Shown here: in pieces, positions 16,173-24,474 of the stretch
Layout: each line of letters begins with the position of its first letter
How positions within the stretch are numbered: the stretch's first letter is position 1
Assembly (NCBI GenBank): GCA_017510725.1
Contig: JAFWMD010000049.1
Location: 1-64,000, forward strand
DNA from: Mogibacterium sp.
GTDB lineage: Bacteria > Bacillota > Clostridia > Peptostreptococcales > Anaerovoracaceae
Reading direction: 5' to 3'
Length of the DNA stretch: 64,000 nucleotides
The notes under the pieces: generated by a model
Databases searched by the model: none
What the model was told of the DNA's origin: nothing
Seen by the model: only the letters and a program-made list of their open reading frames with translations
Translations under genes and position numbers: made by a program

Positions 16173-16895
16173 CTAGCAATTCTTATTTATCAGACGGCTT
16201 TCAGTCTCGCCGCTTGCTATATCCGTATAACGGACGTACAGCGAAATCTTATTGTCCTCATCGAGAGCGTTCCAGATCTCCTCTGTGAACGCGTCGATGC
16301 TGTCCGGTATCTCTACGCGTTCAGGTTCCCCCTGAAATGTAGGCAGCGGGTTGCCGTCATGCTCATATGTGTGAATGAAGTGTCCCGTTCCGCAGACCGG
16401 CGCGTAATCATAGCCGAAGCGGTTGCATGCGCTTCCTTCCGCATCTGCGCTCTTGAGAATGCTCATTCTGTATCTGAATGCTCCCTCTCCATCAAACACT
16501 GCCTCTGCGCTGATGCGCGGTGTGAAGTTCGGGGCATCCGGCTCGAAGCATCTGGACTCCAGGGCCTCGTAGAATGATTTGCCTTCAGCAAGGCCGTCGT
16601 ATATCGTATCCGTCTGGTCACCGTTGGTGACGATCAGGTGGTCTTCAAAGGTCCTGACTGCCGCATAGATTATGAGGCTTGGATCCTCGAGCTTCGAAAC
16701 ATCGAAGGGCTCTGTAAAAACAGCTCCGTCCCTTTCAACAAATACGCGGTTCCTCGAATTAACGGACCGTCCCATAATAAAATATGCGATGACAGCTTTG
16801 GTGCCATCGCAGGACTGTCCGACCACGATGCCGCGGCCAGGATATTTGTTTCCCTCTACCGCATCACCGAATTTCCTGACTTTATAAACGTCCAT
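16173..16895 (-). CDS. purO: IMP cyclohydrolase, PurO type
   Basis: A 240-residue protein of the archaeal-type PurO-like IMP cyclohydrolase family, which closes the ring of FAICAR to IMP (step 10). The N-terminal VEGNKYPGRGIVVG stretch and the sequence around AYFIMGRSVNSRNRVF fit the family. It completes the pathway left open by the single-domain AICAR transformylase downstream. Its start overlaps the end of purN by 14 nt, implying translational coupling. Confidence 0.88.
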   Translation of the reverse strand: MDVYKVRKFGDAVEGNKYPGRGIVVGQSCDGTKAVIAYFIMGRSVNSRNRVFVERDGAVFTEPFDVSKLEDPSLIIYAAVRTFEDHLIVTNGDQTDTIYDGLAEGKSFYEALESRCFEPDAPNFTPRISAEAVFDGEGAFRYRMSILKSADAEGSACNRFGYDYAPVCGTGHFIHTYEHDGNPLPTFQGEPERVEIPDSIDAFTEEIWNALDEDNKISLYVRYTDIASGETESRLINKNC

Positions 16896-17505
16896 GTCGC
16901 TCCTTTACTATTTTGCGGCAGATCTTTGCCACCGCTACCGGCAGAATAAGCCACTCGGCCTGTTCCATTACACGCCTCTGGAGTACCTCAGGCGTATCGC
17001 CCTCTTCCACGCTGACCGCTTTCTGAGCGATGATCTCCCCGCCGTCAGCGATCTCGTTTACATAATGGACCGTAGCGCCTGTAACCTTAACACCTCTTTC
17101 GAGCGCAGCGATATGCGGCTTCAGCCCATAGAATCCGTCACCGCAGAATGACGGTATGAGAGACGGATGTATGTTTATGATTTTGTGATCATAACGCGTA
17201 ACAAAATCCTTGCTGAGAATCATGAGGAATCCTGCAAGAACTATGAGATCTATGTTTCTGGAATCGATGAGTTCGCAGCATGCTTCCTCGAAGCCTTCCT
17301 GCCCCCCGCCGGCCTTGCGCGTAATCACGAAAGCCTCGATGCCTTCTTTACGGGCACGCTCAAGCGCGTACGCATCCTCCCTGTTTGAAATGACGAGTAC
17401 GATCTCTCCCTTTTCAATAAGGCCCGATTTCTGGGCGTCTATCAGAGCCTGCAGATTGGTGCCTGTACCGCTGACCATCACGGCTATCCTGGCTTTATCT
17501 GTCAT
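16882..17505 (-). CDS. purN: Phosphoribosylglycinamide formyltransferase
   Basis: A 207-residue GAR transformylase using 10-formyl-THF (step 3). It begins ARIAVMVSGTGTNLQALIDA after the start. The catalytic block INIHPSLIPSF (Asn, His) and the later formyl-THF-binding Asp region (VTGATVHYVNEIADGGEII) are intact. The start is ATG 17505, behind GAAGGTG; ten further in-frame upstream codons lack a ribosome-binding site. Operon neighbour of purM and purO. Confidence 0.95.
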   Translation of the reverse strand: MTDKARIAVMVSGTGTNLQALIDAQKSGLIEKGEIVLVISNREDAYALERARKEGIEAFVITRKAGGGQEGFEEACCELIDSRNIDLIVLAGFLMILSKDFVTRYDHKIINIHPSLIPSFCGDGFYGLKPHIAALERGVKVTGATVHYVNEIADGGEIIAQKAVSVEEGDTPEVLQRRVMEQAEWLILPVAVAKICRKIVKERHGRL

Positions 17506-17577
17506 ACGAACACCTTCAAAAATGTTTTGCAGCAACGCTATTTTATTTCTGAACCCATTATACCTCAGAGATAAAGT

Positions 17578-18639
17578 CTATTCTATCGTAATCTTCTCTT
17601 TTCCGCGTATGATATCGCCAATCACATACGCGTCCTCTCCGTTTGCGCGCAGCACGTTGAGTGCTGTCGGAGCATCTTCGCGCGACACTATTACCGTCAT
17701 GCCGACTCCCATGTTGAAAGTGTTGAACATGTCGTGATCGCTGATGACTCCTACCTTCTGTATCAGTTCGAAAATCGGCTGTACGCGAATCGCCTTGCGT
17801 GCCACTCTGGCAGTCAGGCCGCCCGGTACAGATCGCGGAATATTCTCATAGAATCCGCCGCCTGTGATGTGCGAGATGCCTTTGATCCTTTCAGCTCCGA
17901 GCTTGTCGATAAGTGCCAGTATAGGCTTGACATAGATTTTTGTAGGCTCAAGCAGCACATCTCCCAGGGCTTTTCCTCCGAGTTCCGTGTTGCCGGCTTT
18001 CATCGCCATGATATCCGGCTTATCGAGAGCAAACACCCTGCGTACCAGTGAGAATCCGTTGGAATGAACTCCGCTCGATGGAAGCGCTATGATGATATCG
18101 CCCGCAGCCATGCGGCTGTTATCGATGATCTTGTCCTTATCCACTATACCTGTGCAGTATCCGGCGATGTCGTATTCGTTTACAGGGTAAAAGCCCGGCA
18201 TCTCCGCAGTCTCTCCTCCGATGAGAGCTGCACCTGCCTGCACGCAGCCTTCACACACACCGGCAACGATCTGTTCGATCTTCTCAGGAACGTTTTTGCC
18301 GCATGCGATATAGTCGAGAAAGTACAGTGGCTTTGCTCCAACGCATATTACATCGTTTACGCACATGGCTACACAGTCGATACCTATTGTATCGTGCTTA
18401 TCGAGCATGAACGCAAGTTTGAGCTTAGTGCCGACGCCGTCGGTACCGCTGACGAGCACCGGCTTGCTGATGCCTTCGAGGTCGAGTTCAAAGAGCCCTC
18501 CAAAGCCTCCTACCTGGCCCATAACTCCCGGGACCGCAGTCCTGGCGATGTGCTTCTTCATGAGCTCCACTGCCCTGTATCCGGCTGTGATATCTACTCC
18601 TGCCGCTTTGTAACTGTTTGATGATGAATTCGTAATCAT
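17578..18639 (-). CDS. purM: Phosphoribosylformylglycinamidine cyclo-ligase (AIR synthetase)
   Basis: A 353-residue ATP-dependent cyclase making AIR from FGAM (step 5). Family motifs include [11 protein letters not shown] near the N-terminus, [29 protein letters not shown], and [10 protein letters not shown]. Full length. It is separated by about 40 nt from purF upstream and 72 nt from purN downstream. Confidence 0.97.
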   Translation of the reverse strand: MITNSSSNSYKAAGVDITAGYRAVELMKKHIARTAVPGVMGQVGGFGGLFELDLEGISKPVLVSGTDGVGTKLKLAFMLDKHDTIGIDCVAMCVNDVICVGAKPLYFLDYIACGKNVPEKIEQIVAGVCEGCVQAGAALIGGETAEMPGFYPVNEYDIAGYCTGIVDKDKIIDNSRMAAGDIIIALPSSGVHSNGFSLVRRVFALDKPDIMAMKAGNTELGGKALGDVLLEPTKIYVKPILALIDKLGAERIKGISHITGGGFYENIPRSVPGGLTARVARKAIRVQPIFELIQKVGVISDHDMFNTFNMGVGMTVIVSREDAPTALNVLRANGEDAYVIGDIIRGKEKITIE

Positions 18640-18681
18640 TGAACACCTTCTGTTCTGTCTGCTGCTGTGCTGCCTGTTTCT

Positions 18682-20112
18682 CTAGTCATCCCTGCCTGTC
18701 CAGCAATATTTACATAGTTTGCACGACGGGAGTCCGATTGCCTCCACGACGCCGTCCAGTGTCTGGAACTCCAGCGTCTCAAAACCCATCTTCTCGGCGA
18801 TGACCTCACGCATCCTGCGTCCGCGCTCTGTATTTGCGTCAGAGTACTCGTCCAGATGCTCAAGCCCCTCTTCGCCTTCTATCTCTGCAATGATCCTTCT
18901 CGAGAGAAGATCCATGTCGCTCCTGTTACGCGAGAAATTGAGATACTTGCATGCGTACATGATAGGCGGGCAGGCCGATCTCATGTGGACCGACTCCGCT
19001 CCGTTGTCGTAGAGGAACTCGACCGTCTCACGCAGCTGTGTGCCGCGAACGATGGAGTCATCCACAAACAGGAGGTTCTTGCCCTTTATGAGTTCCGTGA
19101 CCGGTATCTGCTTCATCTTTGCGACCTTATTGCGCTCTGCCTGTGTGGTAGGCATGAAGCTTCGCGCCCAGGTAGGCGTGTATTTGATGAACGCTCTTGC
19201 AAAAGGCAGATGTGTCTCGTTTGAGTAACCGATCGCATGCGGTGTGCCGCTGTCAGGCACGCCGCCTACATAATCAACTTTGGAGACATCGAAGCCGTTT
19301 GCCATGTCGTTGCGCGCCATGATACGCCCGTTCCTGTAACGCATGACCTCTACGTTCGTCCCCTCGTAAGTAGTCGTCGGATATCCGTAATAACTCCAGA
19401 GGAATGCGCAGATCTTCATCTCTTCGCCCGGAGCCACAAGCTGTCTGCAGCTGCCCGGTGTGAGTTCTACTATCTCTCCCGGGCCGAGGTCCCTGAAATC
19501 CTCGAAGCCGGCCTTCAGAAGAGCGAACGACTCGAAGCTTACCGCTGAAGCATTTTCGCTTACCGCAACGCTCATCGGGAGTCTTCCCTTAAGGTCACGG
19601 GCAGCAATTATGCCGCCGCCCTCTTTGAGCACGAGTATCGTTGCCGAACCGTCGATCGTCTCCTGAGCATATCTGATGCCCTCTACAAGGTCTTCCTTTT
19701 CTGAGATAAGCGCCGCAGTCAGTTCCGTCTGATTTATCCTTCCGCCCGTCATGGCTTCGAGATGACCGTGAGAGCCTTTAAGCACTATGTCTGTGATCTC
19801 GTCAACATTATTGATGATGCCAACAGTGCATATCGCATATGTACCGCTGACCGAACGGAACAGCAGCGGCTGTGGATCCATGTCACTGATGCACCCTATT
19901 GCCGCCTTGCCTTTCATCTTGCTGACTATGCCCTCGAATTTCGTGCGGAAAGGCGCGTTCTCTATATTGTGGATCTCACGCTGAAATCCACGCTCTTTGT
20001 CATATGAAGCCAAACCGCCCCGGCGTGTGCCGAGGTGGGAATGGTAATCTACGCCGAAGTAGACGTCAAGTATGCAGTTTTCGTTAGATGTGATGCCGAA
20101 AAATCCGCCCAT
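18682..20112 (-). CDS. purF: Amidophosphoribosyltransferase (PurF) lacking the glutaminase nucleophile
   Basis: A 476-residue PurF homologue (step 1: PRPP to phosphoribosylamine). The phosphoribosyltransferase half has the PRPP loop LLFVDDSIVRGTQ (about residue 350). Cysteines matching the [4Fe-4S] ligands of the Bacillus-type enzyme are present (KICAFLW, MYACKYL, SCKLCKYC). The N-terminus reads MGGFFGITSNE, where active glutaminases have Cys-Gly: the Cys1 nucleophile is replaced by Gly. Reading the sequence upstream gives no alternative start with a cysteine. It may use free ammonia or act with another PurF. Operon position between purC and purM. Confidence 0.9.
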   Translation of the reverse strand: MGGFFGITSNENCILDVYFGVDYHSHLGTRRGGLASYDKERGFQREIHNIENAPFRTKFEGIVSKMKGKAAIGCISDMDPQPLLFRSVSGTYAICTVGIINNVDEITDIVLKGSHGHLEAMTGGRINQTELTAALISEKEDLVEGIRYAQETIDGSATILVLKEGGGIIAARDLKGRLPMSVAVSENASAVSFESFALLKAGFEDFRDLGPGEIVELTPGSCRQLVAPGEEMKICAFLWSYYGYPTTTYEGTNVEVMRYRNGRIMARNDMANGFDVSKVDYVGGVPDSGTPHAIGYSNETHLPFARAFIKYTPTWARSFMPTTQAERNKVAKMKQIPVTELIKGKNLLFVDDSIVRGTQLRETVEFLYDNGAESVHMRSACPPIMYACKYLNFSRNRSDMDLLSRRIIAEIEGEEGLEHLDEYSDANTERGRRMREVIAEKMGFETLEFQTLDGVVEAIGLPSCKLCKYCWTGRDD

Positions 20113-20134
20113 ATAGCCAGTCCTTCCAGTCGAT

Positions 20135-20815
20135 CTATGCGAAGAACAGTTCGTTCAACTTGAGCGGCTCGATGTACTCGCCATTCTTATATACACGCAT
20201 ATTTCCGGATGCGATCTCATCGATCAGCATTACCTTGCCGTCCGCGTCATAACCGAACTCAAACTTGATGTCGTAAAGCTCGAGCCCTTTATCTTTCATG
20301 TCGTCAGCTACGATCTTTGTGATCTTCTGAGTCATGTCTCTGAGGTCATCATACTGCTCCTCTGTCATGACTCCGAGTACCACGAGACCGTCTTTTGTTA
20401 CCAGAGGATCGCCGAGAGCGTCGTTCTTGAAGGTAGTCTCCACATAGTAAGGGAGATCCGTACCCGGCTCTACATATTCTCCGTATCTTTTGATAAAACT
20501 GCCTACTGCCTTGAGTCTGCAGATGACCTCGAGTCCGTGTCCGAATACCTTGGCCGGCTTTACTTCCATTGTAGTATCTTCAAAGTTGGCTTTCACATAA
20601 TGAGTCCTGATGCCTGCTTCGTTGATTTTTTTGAAGTAGTAATCCGTCATCTGAAGGTTGATGTCTCCAACGCCTTCGATGGTCAGTCCGATCTGGTTTT
20701 CGCCCGGATCAAACTTTCCGTCCTTGCCTGTGACATCATCCTTGAACTTCAGCAGATAGTTACCGTTCTCAAGTTCGAATACGTTTTTGGTCTTGCCTGT
20801 GTAAACAAGTTTCAT
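20135..20815 (-). CDS. purC: Phosphoribosylaminoimidazole-succinocarboxamide synthase
   Basis: A 226-residue SAICAR synthetase that joins aspartate to CAIR (step 7). It begins [20 protein letters not shown], the ATP-binding hairpin of the family, and contains [18 protein letters not shown] and [11 protein letters not shown]. Full length. The ribosome-binding site GAGGAGG is present. The partner lyase PurB is not in the window. Confidence 0.97.
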   Translation of the reverse strand: MKLVYTGKTKNVFELENGNYLLKFKDDVTGKDGKFDPGENQIGLTIEGVGDINLQMTDYYFKKINEAGIRTHYVKANFEDTTMEVKPAKVFGHGLEVICRLKAVGSFIKRYGEYVEPGTDLPYYVETTFKNDALGDPLVTKDGLVVLGVMTEEQYDDLRDMTQKITKIVADDMKDKGLELYDIKFEFGYDADGKVMLIDEIASGNMRVYKNGEYIEPLKLNELFFA

Positions 20816-20830
20816 CTTAGTCCTCCTCTT

Positions 20831-21319
20831 TTATATGCGGCTTTCAATTGTTTTGTCTTTTTTCAGTACTGCCTCCGATTCGGCATTCCGGCGCGCGATA
20901 AGCTTCTGCGCCAGGTCTTCGTCAGACAGCGCAAGTATCTCGGCGGCAAGGAGCGCTGCGTTTTTGCCCCCGTCTATCGCGACCGTTGCGACCGGGATTC
21001 CGCTCGGCATCATCACGGTCGATAAAAGAGCATCCATGCCGTCAAGCGCAGCGCTTTTGCATGGCACTCCAATAACAGGGAGCGTCGTATTAGCGGCTAT
21101 CGCTCCCGCAAGGTGAGCTGCCATGCCGGCGAAGGCTATGACAACGCCGAAGCCTTCGTCCCTTGCCGCCAGTGACCACGCTCCAGCCTCAGCAGGTGTG
21201 CGATGAGCCGAATACACATGAGCTTCGTAAGGTATGCCAAGTTCTTTCAGTACGGATGCTGCCTTCTGCACTACCGGCAGATCGCTGTCGCTTCCCATGA
21301 TAAGTCCTACCTTCTTCAT
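20831..21319 (-). CDS. purE: N5-carboxyaminoimidazole ribonucleotide mutase (class I PurE)
   Basis: A 162-residue mutase converting N5-CAIR to CAIR (step 6). Active-site motifs [19 protein letters not shown] and [13 protein letters not shown] are intact. The start is ATG 21319, with AAAGGTGG at proper spacing; a GTG three codons upstream lies in that ribosome-binding site. A class I enzyme normally needs PurK, which is not found here. First pur gene of the operon. Confidence 0.95.
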   Translation of the reverse strand: MKKVGLIMGSDSDLPVVQKAASVLKELGIPYEAHVYSAHRTPAEAGAWSLAARDEGFGVVIAFAGMAAHLAGAIAANTTLPVIGVPCKSAALDGMDALLSTVMMPSGIPVATVAIDGGKNAALLAAEILALSDEDLAQKLIARRNAESEAVLKKDKTIESRI

Positions 21320-21339
21320 CGCTCCCACCTTTCCTGTTC

Positions 21340-21792
21340 TTATTTGTCGTCGATGTTCAGTTCGTCTCTGGAATAGACTCTTGTCTTACGGGTATCCTTA
21401 TAGACCATCGCCTTTATCCCGTGGTAAAGCCCCCTGAGGATGGCAAAAATCAGGAACATCACAAGGAATCCCGTGATGCCGTATGCTATATCCTCACTTT
21501 CCATTACACCTGTGCCCGTGTACCACTGGCCCACTTCTATGGCAAATGCCAGCACTATTATTACCGTAAACACATACAGCCAGGTGATCACCATCGTATG
21601 ATCACGTTTCGCGAGCATTTTGAACAATGGATACAGGAAAAAGATAAGCAGCATCCCGAAGATACCGAAGACAATAAAATGCAGCTGCTTGTCATCAAAG
21701 TACCAGCCGCCTGCATCGTTTATGCGGAGCACACGGTCGTGTACCCTCGCAACCCATGTTGTAAATGTATAAATAATATCCCACATTGTCAT
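21340..21792 (-). CDS. VanZ-like membrane protein
   Basis: A membrane protein of about 150 residues with four hydrophobic segments. It shows the VanZ-like pattern: DKQLHFIVFGIFG at the start of the second helix, and AIEVGQWYTGTG ... EDIAYGITGF later. The start is uncertain: the open frame continues to 21948, but the added N-terminus is polar and unlike coding sequence, so ATG 21792 (or 21786) is preferred although neither has a good ribosome-binding site. It lies 20 nt before purE and may be the first gene of that transcript. Function unknown; some VanZ proteins lower teicoplanin sensitivity. Confidence 0.6.
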   Translation of the reverse strand: MTMWDIIYTFTTWVARVHDRVLRINDAGGWYFDDKQLHFIVFGIFGMLLIFFLYPLFKMLAKRDHTMVITWLYVFTVIIVLAFAIEVGQWYTGTGVMESEDIAYGITGFLVMFLIFAILRGLYHGIKAMVYKDTRKTRVYSRDELNIDDK

Positions 21793-21966
21793 AGCGATAT
21801 TATAATACGTTTGTTGCTCTCTTTTGTGTTCTAATTGCGAAACCTCAACGTTTTGAAGCATTTTCAGCCTTACGAAATATAAAGGTTTATGTTTGTAAAG
21901 ATATATTGAGAGCCTGATGCCTGCGTTCCTATAATTTTGAATGGACACATACCGGCTTCGCTCATA

Positions 21967-21996
21967 TTGACATGCCGGTCGGTTCGCATCTTATAA
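21967..21996 (+). promoter_or_regulatory. Promoter of the SH3-propeller gene
   Basis: A consensus TTGACA (21967-21972) is followed after 18 bp by TTATAA (21991-21996), leaving a very short leader before ATG 22014. ACCGGC and GCCGGT flank the -35 box as a spaced inverted repeat. Confidence 0.5.
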
Positions 21997-22013
21997 AAAA
22001 AGTGGGAATAACT

Positions 22014-23375
22014 ATGGAGAACAAATGCAATCAGATAAAGAAAAAGGTGATCGCTCTCATGCTGACGGCAGCAGTGGTATTTACCGCTATGCCTCTTCTG
22101 AGCATCCCTGCATTTGAGGCCTCTGCGGCAGCGGTTACAGCGACCGGTAAGGTAAGTGAAAGCGGTGTCAATCTCAGATCTTCCGCAAGTGTCAGCTCCT
22201 CATCGGTAGCGACCCTCAGAAAAGGCAAAAAACTGACCATCCAGAAGGAGATCTTCACCAAGAAGAAGAATCTGAAGGCGGAGAACCGCTGGTACTATGT
22301 CACAGCAGGCAAAAAACAGGGCTATATCAGGTCCGACTTTGTTACGGGCATCAGCTGGAGCAATACCGCTGCGGTAACGACCGAAGAGCTCAACTACAGG
22401 ACAGGCCCGGATACAGCATTCAAGAGACTGGGCACTACAGGAGTCGGTGCCCGTGTCACACTTCTTCTTCCTGCAAAATTATCCGGGAGCAGTCTCGCGT
22501 GGTACAAGGTAAGCGTGAACAGCAAGACTGCGTATGTATGCGCAGACTACATCAAGTTCGGAACGTCCCTCTTCATCCAGAAATCTGCAAAGGAACTCGA
22601 AGGCAAATCCGATCTCGCAAGAGCTCTGCTGGTCAACCCTACCAGAGGCGGCAAGGCAAGAGTCGTTTATACATTCACTCCGGACAACTGCAAGAAGCGC
22701 TTTGCGATTCAGGGATATAAAAAGGCGAAAGTCCCTCAGGGCTTTACATTCAACGGAAGTGAATACTATATCGTCTACGGCATGGCAGCCGGTCAGAGCA
22801 TAGTTACATATGCCCAGGATGGCACGCGTCTCGCCGAGTCAAAGTTCGCATTCTCGATCGGTCACCCTAACGGCATAACCTGGGACCCGGTCACTAAGTT
22901 ATGCTATGTCTTCAAGGGCAACCAGAAGAGGATCTACACCTGGAACCCTGCGACTAATAAATTCGGCAAGTCGAAGACTCCATACTCATCTTCAGGCGTC
23001 GGATACGACAATGCTACCAACATGATTTTCGCAAGCTCACATACCGGCATCAGGATGTACACTGCTGACGGAAAGTTCAGGCACCAGAAGCTCTTCCCAA
23101 GATGCAAGCCGGGCTTCTTCCACTACATTCAGGACTGCGGAGCGGGCGAAGGTTTCATCTTCCACGGTGTCAGCGGAAGAAGCAAAAAGACCAAGAACCA
23201 GCTCGATATCTACAGGGCAGCCGACATGGCGTATCTGGGATCCATCAAGATCACCATAGGTGAGTTCGAGAGCGCAGTAGTCGGACCTGGCGGGTACCTG
23301 GAGCTGCTTATCAACACGGACGGCAATATCGACTATGTATGGCGTACACCGCTCAACATAAACGAACTGAAATAA
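22014..23375 (+). CDS. Secreted protein with two SH3b domains and a propeller-like C-terminal domain
   Basis: A 453-residue exported protein. A signal peptide spans about residues 1-40 (hydrophobic core, then EASAAAV). Two bacterial SH3 domains follow (about 42-115, GVNLRSSASVSSSSVATLRK; about 120-185, ELNYRTGPDTAFKRL), expected to bind peptidoglycan. The C-terminal 260 residues form a repetitive beta-rich domain with PQGFTF, YYIVYGM, SIGHPNGITW, GVGYDN and IQDCGAG, ending in YVWRTPLNINEL. The same domain is found in the proteins at 24475-26106 and, more distantly, at 48071-49795. The start at ATG 22014 gives a proper signal peptide. Probably wall-attached; function unknown. Confidence 0.85.
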   Translation: MENKCNQIKKKVIALMLTAAVVFTAMPLLSIPAFEASAAAVTATGKVSESGVNLRSSASVSSSSVATLRKGKKLTIQKEIFTKKKNLKAENRWYYVTAGKKQGYIRSDFVTGISWSNTAAVTTEELNYRTGPDTAFKRLGTTGVGARVTLLLPAKLSGSSLAWYKVSVNSKTAYVCADYIKFGTSLFIQKSAKELEGKSDLARALLVNPTRGGKARVVYTFTPDNCKKRFAIQGYKKAKVPQGFTFNGSEYYIVYGMAAGQSIVTYAQDGTRLAESKFAFSIGHPNGITWDPVTKLCYVFKGNQKRIYTWNPATNKFGKSKTPYSSSGVGYDNATNMIFASSHTGIRMYTADGKFRHQKLFPRCKPGFFHYIQDCGAGEGFIFHGVSGRSKKTKNQLDIYRAADMAYLGSIKITIGEFESAVVGPGGYLELLINTDGNIDYVWRTPLNINELK

Positions 23376-23398
23376 AAAGCCATTTTATACAGACATGA

Positions 23399-23425
23399 AA
23401 AGAGAGACCAGTCCGGTCTCTCTTT
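23399..23425. terminator. Bidirectional terminator
   Basis: The 11-bp perfect stem AAAGAGAGACC/GGTCTCTCTTT, with a 5-nt loop and followed by GTTATTTA, separates the convergent SH3-propeller gene and the reductase gene. Confidence 0.8.
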
Positions 23426-23449
23426 GTTATTTACAGAAACTGCATGTAT

Positions 23450-24376
23450 CTAGCCCTTGCGCAGTTCAGCGATCTTCTGGCGTGCCGTGATGGCCAGATA
23501 GAGGATCTCGTTTGCAGGAGTCGGTATGCCGTGCTTTTTGCCAAGCCTTACGACTTCGCCTGCATATTCGTCGATCTCTAAAGTCCTGCCCGCCTCATAA
23601 TCCTGAAGCATGGACATCTTCTTGTCAGGCGGGAAGTTGACGAGTATCTCGATGATATCATCGCGGTCCTCCTCGGTCAGATTCACGCCCTCAGCCCATG
23701 CAAGCTCAAGGATCTCGTCCATAAGCATCTTCATAAGTTCTCTTACTTCCTCGACCTGTCCGAAGAAGCCGCACTCAGCCTGCACCTCAACGGCCGTCTG
23801 GCTGGCACCGGTGTTGAGCATCCACTTACGCCATTTTGCCCTGCGCATGTCTTCATACACCTTTACGTTGATGCCCAGCTCCTTCAGTCTTTCATATGCT
23901 TCTATTACTTCAGGCTTAGGGTCGTGGTTATCTGCATAGCCGATCTGCATCTCGCCAAGTGTGCGGTAGTATACCCTGCGGCTCATCCTGTGTGCGTCAG
24001 TCCTGAGAACTACTCCGTAAAAAACACGGTTTTCAGGGAACTCTTTTTCGAGTAGAGTCGATGTCGTGATTCCGTTTTCGATAGGAAGAAGAATCGTGTC
24101 CCTGTCGATCAGCGGACGGATATCTTTAATAACCGAATCCATGCTGTATGTTTTTGCCGCAAGGATCAGGAGATCAATGTGGATGCCCTGTGAAGGATCC
24201 GAATACACTGCAGGGTGAAATACCTCGTTGTTTACAGAGATACCCTTTTCGTTGAGACGTTCAGCGCGCGCACCCGTTGCGAGCAGATAAACGTTCTCCG
24301 GGTCCCTTTTATACATTTCATACATCAGGGCGCTGCCTACTGAGCCCGCGCCGATAATGCCTACTGTTCTTATCAT
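23450..24376 (-). CDS. panE: 2-dehydropantoate 2-reductase family protein
   Basis: A 308-residue NADP-dependent reductase of the ApbA/PanE family. The N-terminal Rossmann motif is VGIIGAGSVGSAL. The middle has AAKTYSMDSVI and the catalytic-lysine region (IENGITTSTLL), and the C-terminal helical domain has the ILYLAITARQK end. PanE makes pantoate for coenzyme A; paralogues reduce other 2-keto acids. The start ATG 24376 follows AAGAGGAA, and a TTG seven codons upstream is less likely. No other pantothenate gene is nearby, so the exact substrate is uncertain. Confidence 0.8.
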   Translation of the reverse strand: MIRTVGIIGAGSVGSALMYEMYKRDPENVYLLATGARAERLNEKGISVNNEVFHPAVYSDPSQGIHIDLLILAAKTYSMDSVIKDIRPLIDRDTILLPIENGITTSTLLEKEFPENRVFYGVVLRTDAHRMSRRVYYRTLGEMQIGYADNHDPKPEVIEAYERLKELGINVKVYEDMRRAKWRKWMLNTGASQTAVEVQAECGFFGQVEEVRELMKMLMDEILELAWAEGVNLTEEDRDDIIEILVNFPPDKKMSMLQDYEAGRTLEIDEYAGEVVRLGKKHGIPTPANEILYLAITARQKIAELRKG

Positions 24377-24474
24377 CTGTATGTTCCTCTTTTTCAAAGA
24401 AATAGCCTGATTTCCGACATAAGCATATCAGATTTCAGGCCTGTAAATCCATCATAACCGGTAAAAATTAACTC

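Noticed and set aside
21793..22013. Purine riboswitch or PurR box upstream of the purine operon
   Set aside because: Neither the conserved purine-riboswitch core nor a PurR box pair could be found on the minus strand in this gap.
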